Source of the DNA: Flavobacterium palustre
Lineage (GTDB): Bacteria; Bacteroidota; Bacteroidia; Flavobacteriales; Flavobacteriaceae
Direction: 5' to 3'
DNA length: 64,000 bases
Assembly: GCF_014639535.1 (NCBI RefSeq)
Contig: NZ_BMGA01000006.1
Location: 213,343-277,342, forward strand
The notes below the pieces were generated by a model. The model did not search any database. It worked only from the letters and a program-made list of their open reading frames with translations, and had not been told where the DNA came from. A program made the position numbers and the translations under genes. This document shows positions 8,905 through 19,122 of the stretch, in pieces; position 1 is the stretch's first letter, and every line of letters starts with the position of its first letter.

Positions 8905-10683
8905 TTAATAACCTGGATTTTGCAACAACTTGGTATTTAACTGCATTTGTGTTGTTGCTATTGGGAACAAATAATTTTTACGTTGAAAATTTCTATTAGC
9001 CACCGGATCTAGTAATAAAGCTCTTAAATTTCCTTTTCCTGTAGTAACGGATAATTCGCCATAAGGATAAGACGCTGGTTTGTAGATTGCAGTGTTACCC
9101 TCGTAATCAGTTCCTTGAACAACTGAACCTAGAATAGGCTCGTTTAATACTTGCTCAGCTATACCCCATCTTTTTAAATCATCATAACGACTATTTTCTC
9201 CAAACAACTCAATAGCTCTCTCTCTTCTAATTTCGTCTAACATATTCAAATTATTAGCCAATACAAAAGCATTTGTCAAAGCTGGAAGTCCCGCTCTTTG
9301 TCTAATCAAATTTACTGATTCATTTAATTGAGCATCAGTAATTGTTCCGTTCAATTCATATAAAGCCTCAGCATACATTAAATACACTTCAGCTAAACGA
9401 ATTTGAGGATAATCAGCTGACTCAGTATTAGCAGCTCTATAGGTTCCATATTTATAAGCTCTAAATTTTCTGTTTGTATAACCGGAACCACTATCTCCCC
9501 CTGGACCAAATAATTTCACAGCTCCAGAAGCAGGAGCTGCATCAGTCGTTGGATCATTAAAATAAGCATTTAATCTATAATCGCGGTTTTTATACTCATC
9601 ACCCACTTTTACATATCCTTGAAATAAAGGCGATTTATTAACCGGCAAACCGTCTGTACAAAGAAACAGATCCATGAATTTTCTAGATGGAGCCAATCTT
9701 GTACCTACAGTATGACTTAAGTTGATACCTCCTTGTAATAATCCGAAATCGTATTTATTATAAAGAATAAACTCTTTGTTAGTTGATTTATCCAATCCGG
9801 CTGGATTTGAACCTGCATCTTCAAGATTAAACAAATAGTACATACTATTGTTATTCAATTGAGAATTATAATTCCATAACTGATAGCCTCCATTACTCAT
9901 CACATCTTTAGCTAATGTAATTACTTCTTCCAAATAAGCAGTAGTATTTGAGGCAGCACCTTCACTTCCGGCACCTGTAGTTACACCATCACCATCAGTT
10001 GTAGTACCCACATATTTTTCCCAAGTAGCTTCATACAGTAATACTCTGGCTTTAAAAGCTTCTGCAGCCCATTTACTAAGGTGTCCTTTATCGGCTGATG
10101 AAATATTTTGTTCCAAAGGTAAATCAGGAATAGCTTCTGATAAATCTTTTAAAATTTGATTCATTACTTCATAGCGACTGTTTCTTTTACCATACAACAC
10201 TTCATCATTAATATCTACCACTGTTGTTACTATTGGTACTCCTCCGTATCTTTTCAATAAGAAAAAATGATGCCAGGCTCTAAAAAACTTTGCTGCCGCT
10301 ACATATTGAGCAATATCCGCTTGATTACCTTGATATTGCGCTGCTGCTTTCAACAAAATATTATTATCTCTGATATATTTATAAGGATTTCTCCAATAGA
10401 TATCAGATATAGGAGCAACGGCATTCCCTCTTCCTTCATCCTGACTTAAAGAAGTTAAATCAGTACCAAAATCCATGAAGTTATATATATTACTACCATC
10501 AACAGCACGCCAGCTTACCATTTTATTATAAAAATTATTAGATGCTGCTTTAAAATCTGATGGTGTTTTAAAATAAGAAGCTTCCGTCTGTGTATCCAGA
10601 GGATCTAAATCCAAAAAATCACTCTGACAACTAGAAAATAATAATACTGAAGACAGTACTAATGTTGTTACTATATTTTTCAT
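8905..10683 (-). CDS. susD: SusD/RagB family outer-membrane glycan-binding lipoprotein
   Basis: A 592-residue SusD homologue with lipobox LLFSSC (Cys at residue 19) followed by the typical FLDLDPLD start of the mature protein. The N-terminal SusD-like segment and C-terminal RagB/SusD segment are both present, including the conserved end motif around LNTKLLQNPGY. It forms the lid on the SusC channel at the cell surface and captures oligosaccharides. It lies 19 bases downstream of susC. No second susD is in the window, so this pair is the only visible TonB-dependent glycan importer for any of the enzymes here. Confidence 0.95.
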   Translation of the reverse strand: MKNIVTTLVLSSVLLFSSCQSDFLDLDPLDTQTEASYFKTPSDFKAASNNFYNKMVSWRAVDGSNIYNFMDFGTDLTSLSQDEGRGNAVAPISDIYWRNPYKYIRDNNILLKAAAQYQGNQADIAQYVAAAKFFRAWHHFFLLKRYGGVPIVTTVVDINDEVLYGKRNSRYEVMNQILKDLSEAIPDLPLEQNISSADKGHLSKWAAEAFKARVLLYEATWEKYVGTTTDGDGVTTGAGSEGAASNTTAYLEEVITLAKDVMSNGGYQLWNYNSQLNNNSMYYLFNLEDAGSNPAGLDKSTNKEFILYNKYDFGLLQGGINLSHTVGTRLAPSRKFMDLFLCTDGLPVNKSPLFQGYVKVGDEYKNRDYRLNAYFNDPTTDAAPASGAVKLFGPGGDSGSGYTNRKFRAYKYGTYRAANTESADYPQIRLAEVYLMYAEALYELNGTITDAQLNESVNLIRQRAGLPALTNAFVLANNLNMLDEIRRERAIELFGENSRYDDLKRWGIAEQVLNEPILGSVVQGTDYEGNTAIYKPASYPYGELSVTTGKGNLRALLLDPVANRNFQRKNYLFPIATTQMQLNTKLLQNPGY

Positions 10684-10702
10684 ATTAGTCTTTTTTTAAT
10701 AA

Positions 10703-13700
10703 TTAAAAGGAAACGTTTAATCCTAAAGAAAAAGTTCTTGTAAATGGATAGATATTATTTGAACTATCTCCAAACTCTGGATCGTACCCGTCTTTAACTT
10801 TTGAAAATTCAAACAAATCATTACCAGAAAAATAAACTCTGAATTTATCCAAAGCAAAATTTCCAATTTTAAAATCACCCAAGGTATATCCAATGATCAA
10901 CGATTTTAATCTTATATAACGATTATCCTGTAATGCAAAATCATTATTTTGCCAGTTCCACGCAGCTCTTGTTGTATTAGCAGTCATTCTTGGATAGACA
11001 GCGTCTGTATTTTCAGGAGTCCAGGTTTTTCCAATGTAAGCAGTTGTCTGACTACCATATAAGGTATTAAAAGGATAAGATAAGAAACCTGTTCTTAGTA
11101 CATTTTGTTCCAAAACTCCTTGGAAGAAAGTTGAAATATCAAAATTACGATAGTTGGCACTTAAGTTGATTCCATACACATAATGTGCAGCTGTATCTCC
11201 CATAAATTTAACATCTTTGACATCTATTTTTCCATCATTATTTAAGTCTGCTCTTTTAATATCTCCAGGGCGCAAAGCATTTACTCCTGTAGGAAGTGTA
11301 GCATTGTCGTAGGTTGTATAATAATCATCTACTTCAGCCTGTGTTTGGAAAAGTCCGTCTGTTTGATATAAGAAAATAGCATTCAAAGGATGTCCTATAA
11401 CTTGAGGTTTCGCTGCACTACCGTCCATAACTCCGGGATTGATTGCTTCAGCATTTTCTTTTTTAAGTAAAATGTTTCTAGTATCTCCTATATTAGCCGA
11501 AATACTGTACTTTAATTTACCTATTTCTCCTCTGTAGCCTAAAATCACTTCCCAACCTTTTGTTTCCAGTTCACCTGCATTTGTCTTTGGAGCCGTTCCT
11601 CCTAATACATCCGGATAAACAATATCAGTCAACATACCTATATTCTTTTTAGTAAAGAAATCATAGGTTCCAAATAACTTTCTGTTAAAGAAGCTAAAAT
11701 CAGCACCATAGGTTTTCATTACTACACGTTCCCAAGAATTCTGATTTGAAGTAATCCCATTTACCCAACTTGCTGTTTGTTGCGCAGCTGTTGTACCAAA
11801 AACAGCGCTACCATTACTAATATTAGAAATATAATCATAAAGTCTAATTCCTGATTGGGCTCCCATTTCACCATAAGTATATCTTAATTTTAAATTACTT
11901 AAGGCTTCAAAATTTTTCAAAAAACTTTCTTCGGATACAACCCATCCAGCTTGTACGCCACCGAAATTATTCCATTTATTACCCGGACCAAATTGAGAAG
12001 ACCCATCTCGTCTGCCACTGACTTCCAATAAGTATTTATTTTTATAGGAATAGTTAAAGCGTGCCAAATAAGAATACAATCCTTTATGTCCTCTACCACC
12101 GGTAGCTTCTACTTTATTTTCAATAGACCCCATATTAATATCATAAACTCCATTATCTACAAAGCCTAATCTATAACCATACAATCTGGTATCTTCTGTT
12201 TTCTCAGCTGTTAAACCTGCAAGAGCCGAAAAATTATGATCACCTATTTCTTTCTCGTAATTCAAGAAACCACCGTAATTTTGATAAGTTATGTCCTTTT
12301 TTTCCTGTCTTATGGAAGAAACCGAGTTTACTGATTCCGGTGCTAATTCACCATACCAGCTATATTGAGGAACAGTTATGATATAATTAAGATTATTGAA
12401 AAAATCTTTATTGTAAGCTACCTTTGTTTGAAAAGTTAAACCCTCATACAATTTAAAAGTAGCCCCTAAATTCATCATAATTTGATCTCTGGTCGTATTA
12501 TCTCTACCTCCGTCAACTGTAGCCGCTACGTGATTACGATTACCTGCTATATTAAAGTTAGCATACCATTGTCCATAAGGATTTCTGGATGGGAAAAATG
12601 GAGGATCTTGTGATACCGAACCGTCTAAACCTGAAGAAGGAGAAGAAAGATCATACTTTAAATAAGACATATTGGTTTCTAATTTCAACCAATCGTTCAC
12701 CTTATAATCATAATTCAAACGTACATTATATTGTTGTTTTCCATCGTAAGCGGTTTGAAGCGCACCAAGGTCTTCAGAATATCCATAAGAAACACGATAA
12801 TTTGTTTTATCAGTACCTCCTGAAATACTTCCGGTGTGAAATGTTGAAACAGAGTTACCAAACATCTCATCATATCTTGGAGAATTTGAAATGTAAACAT
12901 CTCCCCAAAATTGTGTTGAATATATTCCTGCATAACCTGTCTTCATCAACTCTAAGTTCTCTTTAGATTGCCATCCCCAGTAATTAGCATTTACTCCATC
13001 TTGTTCAGCTGCTTCAAGCCATACTGTTGCGTACTGTTGCATAGTAGGAGTTTGCGGTCTAATCCCTAAAGTATTTACCCTTGTAGTTGTAGCAAGATCA
13101 ATTTTCATTTTTCCGGATTTTCCTTTCTTAGTTGTCACCATAATTACCCCGTTAGAAGCACGGGAACCATACAAGGCAGCAGAAGCGTCCTTAAGTACAG
13201 TTACCGATTCAATATCGTCCGGATTCATGTTATAGAAAGCTTCACTGTTAATTGTTGGATTTCCATCAATAACAATAAGTGGAGAACCTCCATTGATAGA
13301 AGTAGCTCCTCTAATTTGTAAATTAAGCCCTTCCCTTCCCGGTCTGGATGAGTTACGCGTAACTACCAATCCTGGAGTTTGTCCCTGCAAAGCTAAAGCT
13401 GGATTTGTAACTGCCCTATCTTGAAATGATTTAGCCGTAACAGTTTCAATAGACCCTGTTGAAGTCATTTTCTTTTGAGTTCCATAAGCTACCACAACCA
13501 CTTCTTCTAAAGCTCCAATATCAGATCCCATAGTCACGTTAATCGCTTGTTGTGAACCCACTTTAATCTCTTGAGTCTTAAAACCCACCGCTGTAAAAAC
13601 AAGTACCGCATTAGATGAGACTACATTTATTCTATAATTTCCGTCAATATCAGTACTTACCCCTGCTGTTCCCCCTTTTACATTTACATTCACTCCGGGA

Positions 13701-13906
13701 ATTCCTAAACCATCCTCTGCAGAAACTACCTTACCTGTTATTGTAATTTGTTGCTGAGGAGTATTTAAAGCATATTTTTCACCAAGATTAAGATCCTTAT
13801 TATTTGCTCCATAGGTTTGGGAAGAAACACAAACCAGAAAAGACAAAACCAAAGACGGTTTGAGCCTATTCCACAATTCGGTTTTATTCAAAACATTTAT
13901 TTTCAT
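10703..13906 (-). CDS. susC: SusC/RagA family TonB-dependent glycan transporter
   Basis: An outer-membrane channel that imports oligosaccharides using TonB-ExbBD energy, 1067 residues from the chosen start. The frame is open to 13975, but Met at 13906 gives MKINVLNKTELW followed by a normal signal peptide, so I prefer it to the longer version. After the signal peptide come a carboxypeptidase-regulatory-like domain (about 50-130, ITGKVVSAEDGLGIPGVNV), a TonB box-like EEVVVVAYGTQKK, the plug domain (LQIRGATSINGGSPLIVIDG, VLKDASAALYGSRASNGVI), and a 22-strand-type beta-barrel ending in FSLGLNVSF. It is the first gene of the uronate-type locus and is directly downstream of the HTCS gene. Confidence 0.95.
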   Translation of the reverse strand: MKINVLNKTELWNRLKPSLVLSFLVCVSSQTYGANNKDLNLGEKYALNTPQQQITITGKVVSAEDGLGIPGVNVNVKGGTAGVSTDIDGNYRINVVSSNAVLVFTAVGFKTQEIKVGSQQAINVTMGSDIGALEEVVVVAYGTQKKMTSTGSIETVTAKSFQDRAVTNPALALQGQTPGLVVTRNSSRPGREGLNLQIRGATSINGGSPLIVIDGNPTINSEAFYNMNPDDIESVTVLKDASAALYGSRASNGVIMVTTKKGKSGKMKIDLATTTRVNTLGIRPQTPTMQQYATVWLEAAEQDGVNANYWGWQSKENLELMKTGYAGIYSTQFWGDVYISNSPRYDEMFGNSVSTFHTGSISGGTDKTNYRVSYGYSEDLGALQTAYDGKQQYNVRLNYDYKVNDWLKLETNMSYLKYDLSSPSSGLDGSVSQDPPFFPSRNPYGQWYANFNIAGNRNHVAATVDGGRDNTTRDQIMMNLGATFKLYEGLTFQTKVAYNKDFFNNLNYIITVPQYSWYGELAPESVNSVSSIRQEKKDITYQNYGGFLNYEKEIGDHNFSALAGLTAEKTEDTRLYGYRLGFVDNGVYDINMGSIENKVEATGGRGHKGLYSYLARFNYSYKNKYLLEVSGRRDGSSQFGPGNKWNNFGGVQAGWVVSEESFLKNFEALSNLKLRYTYGEMGAQSGIRLYDYISNISNGSAVFGTTAAQQTASWVNGITSNQNSWERVVMKTYGADFSFFNRKLFGTYDFFTKKNIGMLTDIVYPDVLGGTAPKTNAGELETKGWEVILGYRGEIGKLKYSISANIGDTRNILLKKENAEAINPGVMDGSAAKPQVIGHPLNAIFLYQTDGLFQTQAEVDDYYTTYDNATLPTGVNALRPGDIKRADLNNDGKIDVKDVKFMGDTAAHYVYGINLSANYRNFDISTFFQGVLEQNVLRTGFLSYPFNTLYGSQTTAYIGKTWTPENTDAVYPRMTANTTRAAWNWQNNDFALQDNRYIRLKSLIIGYTLGDFKIGNFALDKFRVYFSGNDLFEFSKVKDGYDPEFGDSSNNIYPFTRTFSLGLNVSF

Positions 13907-14363
13907 AATGAATTGTTTTTTTTCGTTATTAATTGATTCAGTTATTAGTTTTTTATCATTTTTCACATTCATCAATGTGATTTAAAATTAGTTTTTGAAA
14001 TTTAGTTGGTTTTACATTTAATTATTTTTTACAGGTTAATAATTTTAATACTCATAATTTTTAATCGTTAATTTTACCATAATGATTATAATAGCATTAC
14101 AATATTATAGATTAAAAAAAAAGCAGTGTATAACCTATGATTCAAACAGTATAACTTATCGACCATTTTTAATTTCCCTTTTATTTTCAAGGCTTTCAGC
14201 CTCTTTAGGATAAGTAATATATTTAGAAAATTATTTTACTATTATTTTTTATTTCAGCGATTAGCTACAAATACTGTCTTAAATAAATATCAAAAAAGGT
14301 TCAATTTTAATTAAAAACTGAACCTTATTAGCAATTTATTACGTTAAAAACTCTAAACTCTTT
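13907..14363. other. Intergenic region before susC
   Basis: About 450 bases with no convincing gene. It holds the terminator of the HTCS gene (14296-14326) and a short hairpin (14190-14194 with 14198-14202). The susC promoter and any HTCS binding site should lie here. I could not find a TAnnTTTG element with a correctly spaced TTG on the minus strand, so no promoter is called. Confidence 0.5.
14296..14326 (-). terminator. Intrinsic terminator of the HTCS gene
   Basis: An 8-bp stem (14296-14303 with 14319-14326) followed on the minus strand by TTTTGATATTTATTT, 37 bases past the HTCS stop codon. It separates the regulator transcript from susC. Confidence 0.75.
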
Positions 14364-17300
14364 CTATTCTTCTTTTGTATTTTTTCCTATCCCATCAGAA
14401 ATATTTTGATCCTGAATATACTGTGTAGGGGTTACTTTAAAAACTTCTTTAAAGGTTTTCGTAAAATAAGCTGTGGAATTAAAACCACAATTAAGAGCCA
14501 CTTCTTTAATAGAAAATTGATTGGTCAATAACATTTCTGAAGCATATTTTAATCGAATAGTTCTAATAAAATTGCTTGGATTTTGTCCTGTCAAAGAATT
14601 AATCTTTCTGTAAAACTGTGAGCGTCCCATTCCCAGATTTCCAATTAAATCATCCAATGTAAAATCGATATTACTCACATTATCTACCACTACTTTTGTT
14701 GCTTTATCCAAAAAATGTTCGTCTAATGAGTTAATCGTAATTTCAGATGAAGCTACCATTCCTCCAATTGCAGCAAAGCGCTCTCGGGATCTTTTTCTGG
14801 CTTCCAGTAAATTGTCTATTCGGGTTTTAAGTACCGCCATGTTAAATGGCTTAGAAAGATAAGCATCGGCACCGGTTTGATAACCTTTTATCATATCTTC
14901 ATCCAGATTTCGGGCAGTTAATAACAAAATAGGAATGTGACTGATTTCAAAATCGTTTTTAAGCTGATGACACAATTCAAAACCATCCATCTTTGGCATC
15001 ATCACATCACTAATTACCATATTAGGCTGGTACTTTTTAATTTTCTCTAAACCTTCTACTCCGTTAGTGGCTTCTTTTACCTGATAATATTCTTTTAATT
15101 CATTTTTAAGATGATTGCGAAGTACTTTATTATCTTCTACTATAAGCAATAAAGGTTTATTATCTTTTTCATTTTGATTTAGTACAGTATCCGGTTTGTT
15201 GTTCTCGTCTGATATTGCAATTTCATATTCAGCCGATTGGATCGCATTCATTTCTTTTCCTTGTGTACTCCAATTATCGGACTGCTTTTGTTTCACAACT
15301 GCTTTTAATTCAGCTGGGAGCGTAATACAAAAAGTTGTCCCTTTTTTATACTGACTTTCTACAGTAATATTTCCTTTATGCAATTCAACCAGACTCTTAG
15401 TGTAATTTAAACCAATTCCTGTACCTGTTTTAGATGCATCAGCATGAAAAAAGCGCTGAAATACTTCTTTTAATTGTTTCTTTTTAAAACCAATTCCGGT
15501 ATCGGTTACCTTAATTTGAATTCCTTTTACCTGAGTCTTCGGACTAAAAAACAACTTTTTATATTTCCTTTCCGATAATTGCACCTCAGATAATGAAAGG
15601 CTAATTATCCCATCATTGTCGGTGAATTTTATGGCATTCGACAATAAATTAGCCAGCATTTTTTCAATTTTATCAGGATCAAACTGACCATAATATTCTT
15701 TTACAGTAGATTTAAAAACAAAACGAATGTTCTTCTTTTTGGCTAAATCTTCAAAAAGAAAAAAAGTATCCCTGGCAAAGCCTACTATATCCATATTTGA
15801 AAGTTCCAAACGGGATTTTCCCATATCCATTTTTCTTAAATCCAAAAGCTGATCGACTAAATACAATAATCGCTTACTGCTCTTCTGTATAATCAAAGCT
15901 GATTTTTTCACCTCTTCACCATCATTAAAATGCGATAAAATTTTCTCAACAGGATTTAAGATTAATGTGAGTGGAGTTCTGAATTCGTGAGAAACATTAA
16001 TAAAAAATCGTAGTTTCATTTGGTCTAATTCATGCTCTTTTTCTTCGTTAATTTTATTGGTATAATATTCCAGTCCATACCATATCGAAGCAACTAAAAA
16101 TGCAAAATACAACAGATAAGCCCACCATGTTCGCCAAAATGGCGGTAGTACACGTACTAGAACACTGGTTTTTCCGGCATTTTTCCATTGACCGTCTATA
16201 GAAGCCATAACTTCGAAAGTGTAAAGCCCCGGAGCCAGATTAGCGTAATTAGCAACTCTGTTATTATCGACATTTACATAATCATTATCCAGACCGCTCA
16301 TTTTATAAGCATACTTTACCCTTTCCGGATTTTGATAATTTAAAGCTACAAAACTAAAAGAGATATATCCTTCGTTATACTTTAACTCAATTTCCTTGAG
16401 GCGTGACACTGAATCTTCAAAAAGTATACGGTCGTTTAATGTATCGCCTGCATTTACCCGCTTATTAAAAATCTTAAGTTCAGTTATTATAGGCTTCACT
16501 CTGTCTGAATTCAATGAAATATCATTTGGATAAAAAACATTGAATCCGTTAATCCCTCCAACTATAATTCGTCCGTCAAAAGTTTTAGCTATCGATTTAC
16601 TCTGAAACTCTAATCCCTGTAATCCATCATGGACATTGAAATTTTTAATATTTTGGTTTTTAGTGTTTAATAATGACAAACCACTCTTAGTACTTATCCA
16701 AATATTTTTATTATTGTCTTCCTGTAAGCCTACTACTAAGTTATTAGGCAATCCATTCTTAGAAGAATAAGAATGCTTCAATTGCAAATTGGTATCCAAC
16801 TGATACAATCCCATATCGGTACCTACCCAAATATTCCCTTTATAATCCTCGGTAATTTGATTGATCCGGTTACCCTGAATATTTTTAATTTTTACTTCTT
16901 CGAAATTAATTTTTAAAGGAATCCTCTTCTTCAAATCACCTAATTTCACATAACAAAGCCCCAATGAAGTCCCGACCCATAATCGGTTTTTAGAATCTAC
17001 AAAAAGAGAAAAAACAAAATTACTGATTAAACTTTTGGAATTATTAATACTATTTTTAAACTGATAAAACCGCTCATTTTCAACATCAAACAAATTCAGT
17101 CCTGCTGTTGAAGTCCCCAACCACAATCGTTTTTGGTTATCTTTGGCAGCACACCAAACTGTATTTTGTCCTATTGAAAAAGGATTATTTGGATTGTTTT
17201 CATATCGTTTTACATTACCGGAATTTGTATCAAATCGATTAAGACCTCCATCCCAGGTACACACCCATAAATCATTGTTGTCGCCTTCTAACAGATATAG

Positions 17301-18569
17301 AATTTTATTGGAACTTAAAGAATTAGGATTCCCGGGAATTGCCTTAAAATGTTTGAACGAACCATCTCTTGAATTAAACAAATCCAATCCTCCTCCGTCA
17401 GTACCAATCCATATTCGCTGTTTATTATCTTCTATAACCGATTGGGCAATTTTAGTACTTATACTTTTATCACTATTAGGTTTATAAAAATAATGTCCAA
17501 AAGAAGACTTTGACAAAGCCAGTTTATTAATTCCTTTATTATAACTGGCAATCCAATAAATACCATTCTTATCTTCTAATACCTTTGAAGGCTGGTTATT
17601 GGGTAACGAAAAAGGATCATCCTGATTTTGCATAAGATGCTGAACCAAACCTTTATTTTTATCCAATAAATAAAGTCCGCTACCATCAGTCGCTGCCCAT
17701 ACCGTTCCTTTTTTATCCTGATACAAATGAAAAACAGGAATACTTTGATTAACAGGAGCAATCTTTTTGATCGCTTTTTTATTGGGATTAAATATAAAAA
17801 GATGCGACAAGTCGTTTCCTATCCAAAAATGCCCCTCCTTATCCAACAGAATCTGTTTTGGTAAATGATTCAAATATTGATTTGCTTCAAAAGCAATTTT
17901 AATTCTATCAAAATTATTGGTTTTAGGATTATATCGATGTAAATTATTTCCCCCTGTTCCTACCCAAATAGTTCCTTTTTTATCCTGAATAAGATTAGTT
18001 ACATTATTATTATCTATGGATTTTATGTCTTTAGGATTACTTATATAACGAGTATATTGTAAAGTACTGAAATCAGGAGCATCGACAGAAGCCAAATCCA
18101 GTTGCAACAAACCATTCTTGGTTCCAACCCAAAGCAAATTTTTCTTTTTATCAAATAAGAGACTATTTATTTCTTCTCTTAGATTTAATCCCTCTGTTTT
18201 TTTCTTATAAAGATGGATTCTGTAAAACTTCTGTGATTTTTTATCAAAAACATTTAACCCATTACTGGTTCCTACCCATAAATATCCCTTGCCATCCTGA
18301 GTAATCGCATTAATCCTGTTGTTACTAATGGAATGGATATCATTAATAATGGGCCTGTAAATTTCAAATTCGTAGCCATCGTATTTATTTAATCCATCAA
18401 TTGTACCAAACCATAAAAAACCATCACTATCCTGAAAAATCTCCACACTGGTACTACTGGAAAGTCCTTTGTTTGTATCAAAGTTTTCAAATTTTAAATT
18501 GGAATATTGTGCATGACTTAATTGGCTGATAAACAATAACAGCATCCAAAAAATGATTGTTTTTTTCAT
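14364..18569 (-). CDS. Hybrid two-component system sensor/regulator (HTCS)
   Basis: A one-protein glycan sensor and transcription activator, 1401 residues from Met at 18569. That start gives a clean signal peptide (FISQLSHAQ); the frame stays open to 18638 but the extra residues do not look like a signal. The periplasmic part has about 14 two-component-regulator propeller repeats (residues 25-740, repeated FLWFGT/LWVGT motifs) and a Y_Y_Y domain (about 750-815). A membrane segment follows near 820-840, then HisKA with phosphoacceptor His861 (SHEFRTP), HATPase (DTGIGF, GTGIGLNY), a receiver with Asp1188 (ISDVMMP) and a C-terminal AraC-type HTH. All phosphotransfer residues are present. The gene sits between the xylan run and susC, so it may control either or both; members of this family bind oligosaccharides through the propeller. 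It has its own terminator, and terminator 18763-18793 isolates it from upstream transcription. Confidence 0.95.
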   Translation of the reverse strand: MKKTIIFWMLLLFISQLSHAQYSNLKFENFDTNKGLSSSTSVEIFQDSDGFLWFGTIDGLNKYDGYEFEIYRPIINDIHSISNNRINAITQDGKGYLWVGTSNGLNVFDKKSQKFYRIHLYKKKTEGLNLREEINSLLFDKKKNLLWVGTKNGLLQLDLASVDAPDFSTLQYTRYISNPKDIKSIDNNNVTNLIQDKKGTIWVGTGGNNLHRYNPKTNNFDRIKIAFEANQYLNHLPKQILLDKEGHFWIGNDLSHLFIFNPNKKAIKKIAPVNQSIPVFHLYQDKKGTVWAATDGSGLYLLDKNKGLVQHLMQNQDDPFSLPNNQPSKVLEDKNGIYWIASYNKGINKLALSKSSFGHYFYKPNSDKSISTKIAQSVIEDNKQRIWIGTDGGGLDLFNSRDGSFKHFKAIPGNPNSLSSNKILYLLEGDNNDLWVCTWDGGLNRFDTNSGNVKRYENNPNNPFSIGQNTVWCAAKDNQKRLWLGTSTAGLNLFDVENERFYQFKNSINNSKSLISNFVFSLFVDSKNRLWVGTSLGLCYVKLGDLKKRIPLKINFEEVKIKNIQGNRINQITEDYKGNIWVGTDMGLYQLDTNLQLKHSYSSKNGLPNNLVVGLQEDNNKNIWISTKSGLSLLNTKNQNIKNFNVHDGLQGLEFQSKSIAKTFDGRIIVGGINGFNVFYPNDISLNSDRVKPIITELKIFNKRVNAGDTLNDRILFEDSVSRLKEIELKYNEGYISFSFVALNYQNPERVKYAYKMSGLDNDYVNVDNNRVANYANLAPGLYTFEVMASIDGQWKNAGKTSVLVRVLPPFWRTWWAYLLYFAFLVASIWYGLEYYTNKINEEKEHELDQMKLRFFINVSHEFRTPLTLILNPVEKILSHFNDGEEVKKSALIIQKSSKRLLYLVDQLLDLRKMDMGKSRLELSNMDIVGFARDTFFLFEDLAKKKNIRFVFKSTVKEYYGQFDPDKIEKMLANLLSNAIKFTDNDGIISLSLSEVQLSERKYKKLFFSPKTQVKGIQIKVTDTGIGFKKKQLKEVFQRFFHADASKTGTGIGLNYTKSLVELHKGNITVESQYKKGTTFCITLPAELKAVVKQKQSDNWSTQGKEMNAIQSAEYEIAISDENNKPDTVLNQNEKDNKPLLLIVEDNKVLRNHLKNELKEYYQVKEATNGVEGLEKIKKYQPNMVISDVMMPKMDGFELCHQLKNDFEISHIPILLLTARNLDEDMIKGYQTGADAYLSKPFNMAVLKTRIDNLLEARKRSRERFAAIGGMVASSEITINSLDEHFLDKATKVVVDNVSNIDFTLDDLIGNLGMGRSQFYRKINSLTGQNPSNFIRTIRLKYASEMLLTNQFSIKEVALNCGFNSTAYFTKTFKEVFKVTPTQYIQDQNISDGIGKNTKEE

Positions 18570-19122
18570 TAATCCGGAATATTTAGATTGGTTTAGAGGG
18601 TAATTTTCGAAGACCTCAAATTTATAAATTAAAATCAAACAGGGAATATTTTTCTATATTATAATTAAAATATGTTAAGATTGCAATAAAAACACAAAAC
18701 CTAAGACCAAATAGTGATATTTTCATTTGATTCTGGTTTAACAATTACAATTTTCTAACAAAAAACCCGATACTTTTAAACTGTATCGGGTTTGTTTCTA
18801 ATGGTACATAATTACCAAATAATATTTTTGGTTTGAATCATCGCTTATTTCTTTAATAATTTTTGAATCAATTTAAGGTGAAAATTTACTATGTAAATAC
18901 TTTGTGAGTTTAAAAAGAAAATCGATTTTTCTGACTCCTCTAATATTGACTTCTAAAAGCTTTTATTTCATCATTAAAAGATTTTTCATGCTTTTAATAT
19001 TGTTTTTTGTGTTCATGAATTACATTTCAGCCGAAGCATTTGTACTTTGATTATCAAAATAATTCAGGATTGATTGATAATTCAGGGGTATGGCATTGAG
19101 TAGGATATTGAAGTTTTTTTTG
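18570..19122. other. Intergenic region between xylan run and HTCS
   Basis: Just over 550 bases with no gene I can support. It contains the strong terminator at 18763-18793. A TAnnTTTG-like element at 18617-18624 reads towards the HTCS gene but lacks a correctly spaced TTG. The part from 18794 to 19122 has only very short open frames. Confidence 0.5.
18763..18793 (-). terminator. Strong intrinsic terminator ending the xylan gene run
   Basis: An 11-bp perfect stem containing CCCG/CGGG (18763-18773 with 18783-18793, 9-nt loop) is followed on the minus strand by a further run of T (TTTTTTGTT including the end of the stem). It lies about 330 bases past the last gene of the run and shields the HTCS gene from read-through. 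Confidence 0.85.

Noticed and set aside
12589-12966. 125-codon open frame on the plus strand inside susC
   Set aside because: It is antisense to a well-supported SusC gene, has no signal or domain, and its composition is that of a shadow frame.
18617-18624. TAnnTTTG-like element upstream of the HTCS gene
   Set aside because: The nearest TTG is only 11 bases away, too close for a normal promoter.
19021-19122. Short minus-strand frame of about 35 codons after the DUF1080 gene, with protein-like composition (ILLNAIPLNYQSILNYFD)
   Set aside because: It could be the tail of a decayed gene, but there is no start codon, no homologue I recognise and a poly-A tract at its beginning, so it is too short to support.
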